Position numbers and translations under genes: made by a program. The notes below the pieces were generated by a model, which did no database searches, was not told the DNA's origin, and saw nothing but the letters and a program-made list of their open reading frames with translations. Shown piece by piece: positions 1-6,932 of a stretch of 6,932 bases of DNA. Position 1 is the stretch's first letter. Each line of letters starts with the position of its first letter. Source of the DNA: Caldilineaceae bacterium (GTDB lineage: Bacteria > Chloroflexota > Anaerolineae > Caldilineales > Caldilineaceae); contig WGCB01000539.1 of assembly GCA_015494005.1 (NCBI GenBank), positions 1-6,932 on the forward strand. Reading direction: 5' to 3'.

Positions 1-9
1 AATTTCGGA

Positions 10-15
10 AAGGAG
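10..15 (+). promoter_or_regulatory. Ribosome binding site of the AIM24-family gene
   Basis: AAGGAG is a near-consensus Shine-Dalgarno sequence. It is 7 bases before ATG at 23 and 4 bases before GTG at 20, which favours the ATG as the start codon. Confidence 0.75.
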
Positions 16-22
16 AGCAGTG

Positions 23-691
23 ATGCGCTATCAGATCTCCGGCGAGATCGCCCAGATCGTGCGTCTGGATTTCGAGCCTGGGGAGTCTGCTTGGGCCAGC
101 AAAGGCTCCATCATGGCCTACTCGCCAGGGCTCCAGTGGCACCTGAAGGTGCCCGGCGGCGTGGGCGGCGCCATGCGCCGGTCCCTGGCCGGGGAGGGGG
201 TGGCCCTCACCTATCTGCAGACGGAGCAGCCGGACCAGTTCGCCCTCCTGGCCGCCAACGCGCCGGGGCACATCGAGGTGTGGGACCTGGCCCAGGACGG
301 GCCGGTGATCACCACCCGAGGCGCCTTCCTGGCTGCCTGGGGCGTGGATCTGGACATCAGCGTGATGGTGGCTCGCCGAGCCGGAGCGGCCCTCTTCGGG
401 GGTGTGGGCCTCTTCCTGCAGCGGATCTCCGGCGTGGGCACGGTCCTGATCCACGGCAGCGGGGACTTCTCAGACCGCAAGCTGGCCTCCGGGGAATCCC
501 TCCTGGTGAGTACGGGCAACCTGGTCGCCTTCTCCGACAGCGTGGAGTACGACATCCAGGGGGTGGGGGGCTGTCGCAAGGTGCTCTTCGGGGGAGAGGG
601 GTTCTTCATGACCCAGCTCACCGGCCCGGGACGGGTGCTCCTCCAGACACTGAAACGGTGGCACGGCTCGGCCAGCGCCTCCGGCGGCTAG
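23..691 (+). CDS. AIM24 / TIGR00266 family protein, function unknown
   Basis: This 222-residue protein resembles the AIM24 family (formerly DUF124, TIGR00266), small all-beta proteins named after a yeast mitochondrial protein; the bacterial role is not established. What is visible is the Gly-rich beta-strand pattern of the family. Two internally similar hairpin segments carry GVGLFLQRISGVGTVLIHG near residues 129-147 and GEGFFMTQLTGPGRVLLQT near 193-211, and GESLLVSTGNLVAF lies between them. There is no signal peptide or membrane segment, so a cytosolic protein is likely. The length is normal for the family. I chose ATG at 23 because AAGGAG at 10-15 lies 7 bases before it; the GTG immediately upstream at 20 would leave only 4. 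The gene converges on the CapA-like gene. Its own promoter lies outside the window. Family assignment is confident; function is open. Confidence 0.85.
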   Translation: MRYQISGEIAQIVRLDFEPGESAWASKGSIMAYSPGLQWHLKVPGGVGGAMRRSLAGEGVALTYLQTEQPDQFALLAANAPGHIEVWDLAQDGPVITTRGAFLAAWGVDLDISVMVARRAGAALFGGVGLFLQRISGVGTVLIHGSGDFSDRKLASGESLLVSTGNLVAFSDSVEYDIQGVGGCRKVLFGGEGFFMTQLTGPGRVLLQTLKRWHGSASASGG

Positions 692-714
692 GGCGGACGC
701 CTGAGGGCTAGGGC
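686..714. repeat. 9-base direct repeat spanning the stop codons of two convergent genes
   Basis: GGCTAGGGC occurs at 686-694 and 706-714. The first copy contains the TAG stop of the AIM24-family gene. The second contains, as CTA, the stop of the CapA-like gene on the other strand. A weak 6-bp pairing, TCCGGC (680-685) with GCCGGA (713-718), encloses both. No convincing intrinsic terminator is present in the 16-base gap. Confidence 0.5.
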
Positions 715-2489
715 CGGAAGGGCGCGGCGTTGAAGATGCGCTGCAGGATCTCCGCCCGCTCCTCGGGGGTGGCCCAGCGCGGCTGCGCGTAGTCCTCCAG
801 CACAGCGGTGAGGATCTCCGTGCTGATCAGCCGTCCCTGGTAGATGGTGTGCCGGGCGATGAGCTCCGTCCGGGTCTGCCAGCTCCACATTTGATCGAAG
901 AAGAGGTTCCCCAGCCCGTAGACGATGATGCTGGGGCCCCGGCTCTCCTCGGGACCGTAGGGCTCCATGGCCTGGGGCACGTGGCTCTGCACCCCAGTGA
1001 CGATGTCCGCACCGGCCTCCCGCAGCTCCCGGAAGGTCAGGACCTGGTCCTGGAGAGGGCGGGGATCGTAGCTCTCCTGGTACTGGAGCTCCACCGCGAT
1101 GATGTCCACCTGGGGGCGCAGCTCCCGGATGCTCTCCAGGATGCGCTCCTCGTTGTCGTAGAAGTAGCAGGCGCCGGGCTGATCCTCCGTGGCCCAGGCG
1201 GTCTGGGGCCAGAAGGCCAGGGCGGCGATGAAGGCGAAGCGGTTGCCGTTGTGCTCCCAGAGCAGGGGGGCGCAGGCCTCCTCCACGTTCAGCCCGCTGC
1301 CGTAGATGGGGATCTGCTTGTCCCGGTAGAACTGGATGGACTCCCGGGCCCCGTCCCGGCCGAAATCGTTCACGTGGTTGCCGCTCAGGCCCACGATGTC
1401 CGTGCCGATGGCCTCCAGCGCGGCCCAGTAGTCCGTGTGGCTGCAGAGGACCAGGTTGTCCACGCTGTTGTTGACCACGCAGTCGGAGAGGAAGGGCACC
1501 TCGTTGCTCACGTGGGTGATGTCCGCGGCCCGCAGGGTGTCGGAGATGACCAGAGCCGGGTAGAGGGGGCCCATGGCCTCCATGCGGGCGGCGGTGGCCC
1601 GGGACATGGCGGTGACGCCGGTCATGATCAGGGTGGTGAGCTGGCTGGCATCCCGGTTGCTGGTCGGCTGGATGACCCCGGCCAGGCTCTGGGCCAGGGC
1701 CTCCGCTTCCTCTCCCTGGACGTCCAGGGCCAGGGCCAGGGGATAGCTGGCCGGGTCCAGCCGATTGCTCAGCACGTTGACCCCGTCCACGGTCAGGACT
1801 TTGAAGCGGGGATCCAGGCGGTGGAACGGGAGGATGCCCAGGGCATCGGGTGTTTCCTCCAGGGCGTCCAGCAGGGCATCGGGCGACAGGATGCTCGGCG
1901 GCTTTCCCACCGCCTCCCCGAGGACGGCCGCCACGTCCAGGCTTTCCTCGCTGCCCAGGAGGAGGGGTCCGGGGCCCTCGCCTCGCCAGCGGGCGGCCAG
2001 CTCCTCCAGGGGCACATCGTCCTGGACGGTTGCAAAAGGGACCACCACCGCGTAAAATCGCTCCCCAATGGGGTGCTGGGCCTGGCCCAGGGGCTGGAGA
2101 CCGATCCAGGCCTGGGCCCGCTCCGGTCGGTCCAGCACCAGCAGGGGGCGGGGGCCCTCTTCTGTCACCAGGCTGGTCATCTGGCTCAGCTTGGCCAGGA
2201 GTGGGTTGACATAAGTTTCCGGCAGGGCCGGATCCAGGGCCACGGTCACCGGCGCGACGAGGCGAGGCGTCCCGGCGACAGCCGGCGTGGAGCGCTGGGT
2301 GGCCGGCGACGGTGTGGACTCCGGTGGGGCCGGGGCGTTGTCGGCGTTGGTGACTTTGGCGGTCGCCGTGGGCGTGCTGGTGGGGCCGGGGCCTCCCTGA
2401 CAGGCGGCCAGCAGCAGGGCAAGCCCGGTCAGCGTGGCCAGGAGGCCGGTCAACAGGATGGGACGAATGCGGGATAAGGAAGGAACCAT
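708..2489 (-). CDS. Lipoprotein with PBP-like module fused to an atypical CapA (PGA_cap) domain
   Basis: A 593-residue predicted lipoprotein. Residues 1-30 form a type II signal peptide: basic start, hydrophobic stretch 11-29, and lipobox LAAC with Cys30 as the lipidated residue. A Thr/Pro/Ala-rich linker runs to about 75. Residues about 75-285 resemble a PstS-like periplasmic binding fold, with FYAVVVPF at 145-152 and GILPFHRLDPRFKVLTVDG at 218-236. Residues about 286-560 match the CapA/PGA_cap metallophosphatase-like family: SNE at 328-330, SGNHVNDFG at 369-377, SHVPQ at 502-506 and YGLGNLFFDQ at 524-533. CapA of Bacillus belongs to poly-gamma-glutamate capsule synthesis, but no capBC genes are visible, so that role should not be transferred. 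The expected GD motif reads TGV (290-292) and the expected HWG reads QYQ (469-471). I recall the same variants in Chloroflexota homologues. The start is ATG at 2489, chosen for the signal peptide; the ribosome binding site is weak. It is divergent from the PPK2 gene. Confidence 0.85.
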   Translation of the reverse strand: MVPSLSRIRPILLTGLLATLTGLALLLAACQGGPGPTSTPTATAKVTNADNAPAPPESTPSPATQRSTPAVAGTPRLVAPVTVALDPALPETYVNPLLAKLSQMTSLVTEEGPRPLLVLDRPERAQAWIGLQPLGQAQHPIGERFYAVVVPFATVQDDVPLEELAARWRGEGPGPLLLGSEESLDVAAVLGEAVGKPPSILSPDALLDALEETPDALGILPFHRLDPRFKVLTVDGVNVLSNRLDPASYPLALALDVQGEEAEALAQSLAGVIQPTSNRDASQLTTLIMTGVTAMSRATAARMEAMGPLYPALVISDTLRAADITHVSNEVPFLSDCVVNNSVDNLVLCSHTDYWAALEAIGTDIVGLSGNHVNDFGRDGARESIQFYRDKQIPIYGSGLNVEEACAPLLWEHNGNRFAFIAALAFWPQTAWATEDQPGACYFYDNEERILESIRELRPQVDIIAVELQYQESYDPRPLQDQVLTFRELREAGADIVTGVQSHVPQAMEPYGPEESRGPSIIVYGLGNLFFDQMWSWQTRTELIARHTIYQGRLISTEILTAVLEDYAQPRWATPEERAEILQRIFNAAPFRP

Positions 2490-2522
2490 GTTCTGCTCGC
2501 TGAGGGTGGGCTGTGTTCCAGA

Positions 2523-2555
2523 AGGTGCTCCGGTTCGTTCGGCAGTGCAGCACCT
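2523..2555. repeat. Inverted repeat AGGTGCT / AGCACCT in the lipoprotein leader
   Basis: AGGTGCT at 2523-2529 is the exact reverse complement of AGCACCT at 2549-2555, with 19 bases between. Inside lies a further small CCG (2530-2532) / CGG (2540-2542) pairing. It sits between the candidate promoter and the lipoprotein start codon, so it could be an mRNA leader hairpin or a protein-binding palindrome. It is not followed by a T run and is not a convincing terminator. Confidence 0.35.
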
Positions 2556-2557
2556 GG

Positions 2558-2587
2558 GGAAATTTATACCCCATTTGCTGGAAATTT
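2558..2587. repeat. Direct repeat pair GGAAATTT, 22 bases apart
   Basis: GGAAATTT occurs at 2558-2565 and again at 2580-2587. The start-to-start distance of 22 bases is about two helical turns. Each copy holds the palindrome AAATTT. The first overlaps the candidate -10 and the second the candidate -35 of the lipoprotein gene, so the pair could be an operator. The copies are short and could be chance in an AT-rich patch. Confidence 0.45.
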
Positions 2588-2590
2588 GAA
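2563..2590 (-). promoter_or_regulatory. Candidate promoter of the CapA-like lipoprotein gene
   Basis: Read on the minus strand, TATAAA (2568-2563) matches 5 of 6 bases of the -10 consensus. TTCAAA (2590-2585) matches 4 of 6 of the -35, with a 16-base spacer. Transcription would begin near 2556 and give a leader of about 65 bases before ATG at 2489. It lies in the most AT-rich patch of the divergent intergenic region. This is consensus matching by eye and is not proof of activity. Confidence 0.4.
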
Positions 2591-2621
2591 AGTGAGCCGC
2601 ATCCAGAAATCACTCAAAAGC

Positions 2622-2626
2622 AAGGA
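2622..2626 (+). promoter_or_regulatory. Ribosome binding site of the PPK2 gene
   Basis: AAGGA lies 8 bases before the ATG at 2635 and fixes this start. An ATG at 2628 is in another frame and directly abuts the site, so it is not a likely start. Confidence 0.7.
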
Positions 2627-2634
2627 AATGTGTC

Positions 2635-3444
2635 ATGGAACAGTACCGCGTGCAGCCCGGCAGTCAAGTGGATTTGAGCCAGTGGGACCCGAACGACACC
2701 AGCCTGTTCCCCGTGGGCAAGAAGGAGGGGCGAAAACGGCTGAAAAAGCTGAACAAACGCCTGGCCGAGCTCCAGTACCTCCTCTGGGCGGAGAACAAAC
2801 ACAAGCTCCTGGTAGTGCTCCAGGCCATGGACACCGGGGGCAAGGATGGGACCATCCGCAAGGTCTTCGCTCGGGTGAACCCCCAGGGCGTGCAGGTGGC
2901 TAACTTCAAGAAGCCCACCCCGGAGGAGTTGGCCCACGATTACCTCTGGCGGGTCCACAAGCGCACCCCGGGGAACGGGGAGATCACCATCTTCAACCGC
3001 AGCCACTACGAGGACGTGCTGGTGGTGCGGGTCCACAACCTGGTGCCGCCGGAGGTCTGGGGCAAGCGTTACGACCACATCAGGGCCTTCGAGAAGACCC
3101 TGGCGGACGAAGGGACCACCATCCTGAAGTTCTATCTGCACATCAGCAAAGACGAGCAGGCGCGCCGTCTGCGCGCCCGATTGGAGCGGCCGGAGAAGCG
3201 TTGGAAGTTTAACCCGGGGGACCTGAAGGAGCGGGCGCTGTGGGACAGCTACATGGAGGCCTACCAGGCTGCCCTGAGCCGCACCAGCACCGAGTTCGCG
3301 CCTTGGTTCGTCGTGCCCGCCAACCACAAGTGGTATCGGGATCTGGTGGTGGCCACCACCATCATCCAGACCCTGGAAGGGCTGGGCATGCGCTATCCTC
3401 AGCCGGTAGAAGGACTGGAGGCCATTGACCTGTCTGGGCTGTGA
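2635..3444 (+). CDS. ppk2: Polyphosphate kinase 2 family (polyP:nucleotide phosphotransferase)
   Basis: A 269-residue cytosolic enzyme of the PPK2 family (PF03976; TIGR03709-like subgroup). The family transfers phosphate from inorganic polyphosphate to nucleoside mono- or diphosphates. The P-loop (Walker A) is MDTGGKDGTIR at 65-75, with Lys70. The Walker B region is FNRSHYEDVLVVRV at 120-133. A basic lid follows, RRLRARLERPEKRWKF at 177-192. The C-terminal block ending APWFVVPANHKWYRDLVV (222-239) is typical of the family. The length is that of a single-domain PPK2. The FNRSHYEDV form, with Asn where other classes have Asp, is what I remember from class III enzymes, which can phosphorylate both AMP and ADP; that substrate assignment is inference. 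The gene is divergent from the lipoprotein gene and convergent with the receiver gene, so it is probably transcribed alone. I found no good promoter for it in the 145-base upstream region. Confidence 0.93.
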   Translation: MEQYRVQPGSQVDLSQWDPNDTSLFPVGKKEGRKRLKKLNKRLAELQYLLWAENKHKLLVVLQAMDTGGKDGTIRKVFARVNPQGVQVANFKKPTPEELAHDYLWRVHKRTPGNGEITIFNRSHYEDVLVVRVHNLVPPEVWGKRYDHIRAFEKTLADEGTTILKFYLHISKDEQARRLRARLERPEKRWKFNPGDLKERALWDSYMEAYQAALSRTSTEFAPWFVVPANHKWYRDLVVATTIIQTLEGLGMRYPQPVEGLEAIDLSGL

Positions 3445-3465
3445 ACGTGGACAAAACAGGTGGGA

Positions 3466-3509
3466 GATGCGAAAGCCCGGAGCATAGGATCGCTCCGGGC
3501 TTTCGCATC
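3466..3509. terminator. Perfect 18-bp inverted repeat, probable bidirectional terminator
   Basis: The arms GATGCGAAAGCCCGGAGC (3466-3483) and its exact reverse complement (3492-3509) enclose an 8-base loop. The structure begins 22 bases after the PPK2 stop and ends 32 bases beyond the receiver stop. The core GCCCGGAGC stem is flanked by AAA on one side and TTT on the other, the layout of a bidirectional intrinsic terminator for convergent genes. The T run is only three bases on each strand, so termination may be imperfect or partly factor-dependent. Confidence 0.75.
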
Positions 3510-3541
3510 CATTCAAAGGAGTCTGATGACTGGGAGTGATT

Positions 3542-3952
3542 TCAGAAGTTGGCGGCCAGGGGCTGCTGGAACAGCTCCGGCACGGTCTCGGAGCGGGGAT
3601 AGAGCAGCTCCTGGACCGCGTTGGAGAGCTGCCAGGAGCTGGTGGGTCGGGTGAGGAAGACATTGGCCCCTTCCTGGAGCATCTGCTGCCGCAGATAGCC
3701 CTGGCTGAGGGGGGCGATGAGGATCACCGGCAGCTCCGCGAGGGCTCGCTGGCCCTGCAGGGCGCTCAGCAGCCGGCGCCCTTCCTCTTCGCTGGAGATG
3801 GCAGCAATGAGGAGATCCACGGGCTGCTGGAGGGTCTGCAGGGCTTCTTCCTGGTTTCGGGCCAGCAGGACCACATGATCCCGCCGGTGCAGCTGGAGTG
3901 ACAGCAGCCGCCGCATGACGGGGTGGCTGTCCAACACAAGAATGGTGGCCAT
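3542..3952 (-). CDS. Stand-alone degenerate (pseudo-)receiver domain protein
   Basis: A 136-residue protein made almost wholly of a CheY-like receiver fold. It has beta1 TILVLDSHP (3-11), the PVDLLIAAISSEEEG segment (44-58), beta4 LPVILIAP (74-81) and beta5 GANVFLTRP (95-103), then a short tail and no output domain. Of the canonical residues, only one of the two beta1 acids remains (Asp8; Ser9 replaces the second). The phospho-acceptor position is Ala51, the Thr/Ser switch position is Ala80, and the invariant Lys is Arg102. Ordinary phosphorylation is therefore unlikely. I chose ATG at 3952 because it begins right at beta1 and has GGGAG 7 bases upstream. An in-frame ATG at 4000 also has GGAG 7 bases upstream and would add 16 residues without evident structure. 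The gene lies downstream of topA in the same orientation but is separated from it by 350 bases and a hairpin. Confidence 0.8.
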   Translation of the reverse strand: MATILVLDSHPVMRRLLSLQLHRRDHVVLLARNQEEALQTLQQPVDLLIAAISSEEEGRRLLSALQGQRALAELPVILIAPLSQGYLRQQMLQEGANVFLTRPTSSWQLSNAVQELLYPRSETVPELFQQPLAANF

Positions 3953-4071
3953 GGACGTGCTCCCTGGAGTAGTGGTGAGAGGTGCGATGTCAGGATGCAT
4001 TGTCTGGCTCCGATGAAGGAAAGAAAAGACATCCGGGTAAAACGATGTACCTTTTTGTGGAACGCAATGCC

Positions 4072-4100
4072 AGTATAGCCGCTCTCCCGCGACTAGACAC
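4072..4100 (-). promoter_or_regulatory. Possible promoter of the receiver gene
   Basis: On the minus strand TATACT (4077-4072) matches 5 of 6 bases of the -10 consensus. The best element 17 bases upstream, GTGTCT (4100-4095), is a poor -35 with 3 of 6. Initiation near 4065 would give a leader of about 110 bases to ATG 3952. An activator-dependent promoter or chance are both possible. Confidence 0.25.
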
Positions 4101-4204
4101 CCTGCACTTATGGACTATTTTTGGCACGCCATTTGGCGGTGCTCTGCGACGACCTTGGCCGTCTCTTCCACCACCTGGCCAGCACAAACAGGGCCGATGC
4201 GCGC

Positions 4205-4243
4205 AACGAGGGCGCCTTTCCGCATGGAAAAGACGCCCTCGTT
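4205..4243. terminator. Strong hairpin after topA, probable terminator
   Basis: AACGAGGGCG (4205-4214) pairs exactly with CGCCCTCGTT (4234-4243). A second stem, TTTCC (4217-4221) with GGAAA (4226-4230), stacks above a small internal loop and closes a 4-base GCAT loop. It lies about 60 bases beyond the topA stop and so could end topA transcription before the receiver gene. No clean T run follows it on the minus strand. The plus strand has a looser GTTTGTGCTT tail, although no plus-strand gene ends here. Confidence 0.5.
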
Positions 4244-4302
4244 TGTGCTTCCGTTATTGTGGACCTGTTTTTTTCGCCTCGGCATGGCAGAGGCGCTGGG
4301 GC

Positions 4303-6891
<2,589 letters not shown>

Positions 6892-6932
6892 AGGTTTCTT
6901 CACTCGGTTCTATGTGTTTCGCTGGGCCGCGA

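Larger units (their letters stand above)
3953..4302. other. 350-base intergenic region between topA and the receiver gene
   Basis: It holds no confident gene. From right to left, in the direction of topA transcription, there is first a 6-bp hairpin (4275-4280 with 4290-4295) next to a 7-base A run on the minus strand. A much stronger hairpin follows at 4205-4243. Next is a minus-strand ORF of 36 codons (4115-4225, extendable in frame to 4285). Then comes a weak -10-like TATACT at 4077-4072, and finally two alternative starts for the receiver gene at 4000 and 3952. The first 100 bases beside the receiver gene are noticeably poorer in GC than the genes around them. Confidence 0.6.

Noticed and set aside
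20..22. GTG start for the AIM24-family gene.
   Set aside because: It is only 4 bases from the Shine-Dalgarno sequence; the adjacent ATG at 23 has the better 7-base spacing.
688..2613. Long open frames overlapping the lipoprotein gene, in another minus-strand frame and on the plus strand (849-2477).
   Set aside because: They lie over a gene with a clear signal peptide and CapA motifs. Their translations are Gly/Pro/Arg- or Gly/His/Val-rich without domains, as expected for shadow frames in GC-rich DNA.
2586..2614. Plus-strand promoter for PPK2 starting from TTGAAA at 2586-2591.
   Set aside because: The -35 match is good, but no acceptable -10 lies 16-18 bases downstream.
2614..3663. A 349-codon minus-strand open frame opposite the PPK2 gene.
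   Set aside because: It runs antisense to a well-supported enzyme and across the 3466-3509 inverted repeat. It shows no recognisable motif and is best explained by codon bias of the PPK2 gene.
3953..4000. 16-residue N-terminal extension of the receiver protein.
   Set aside because: ATG 4000 has an acceptable ribosome binding site, but the extension precedes beta1 with no structure and ATG 3952 has an equally good site. It is kept only as an alternative.
4268..4295. CGCCTC/GAGGCG hairpin with a 7-base T run as a terminator just after topA.
   Set aside because: On the topA transcript the hairpin is followed by A residues and not by U residues, so it is in the wrong orientation for intrinsic termination.
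6892..6903. GTG start for topA adding four residues.
   Set aside because: The usual TopA N-terminus begins at the ATG, and no ribosome binding site clearly favours the GTG. It cannot be fully excluded.

Overview
The window is a GC-rich bacterial chromosomal stretch holding five protein genes and short intergenic regions. The gene content fits a Chloroflexota-like organism, perhaps of the Caldilineae/Anaerolineae type. The reasons are a lipoprotein in which a solute-binding-like module is joined to an atypical CapA domain (a combination I recall from that phylum), a Thr/Pro-rich linker after the lipobox, and a topoisomerase I without zinc ribbons. No marker gene is present, so this placement is an inference.

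Layout: an AIM24/TIGR00266-family gene (23-691, +) converges on a large CapA-like lipoprotein gene (708-2489, -), with only 16 bases between the two stop codons. The lipoprotein gene diverges from a PPK2-family polyphosphate kinase gene (2635-3444, +) across a 145-base AT-richer region. That region holds a candidate promoter, a pair of GGAAATTT direct repeats and a 7-base inverted repeat. The PPK2 gene converges on a small stand-alone receiver-domain gene (3542-3952, -), and a perfect 18-bp inverted repeat lies between them. Upstream of the receiver gene are 350 bases without a confident gene, containing a second strong hairpin and a possible 36-codon ORF. DNA topoisomerase I (topA, 4303-6891, -) fills the remainder, with its start near the right edge.

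The five genes do not form a recognisable pathway or operon. Their orientations (convergent, divergent, convergent, then tandem with a hairpin between) imply mostly separate transcription units. TopA relaxes supercoils, PPK2 links polyphosphate to nucleotide phosphorylation, the CapA-like protein is predicted to sit on the outer face of the membrane, and the AIM24 protein has no settled function.

I found no mobile element, CRISPR array, tRNA or rRNA, and no convincing new multi-gene system. The most unusual points are the receiver protein that lacks the phospho-acceptor Asp together with the conserved Thr and Lys, and the CapA domain whose usual metal-site Asp and His are replaced while the rest of the fold's motifs are kept.
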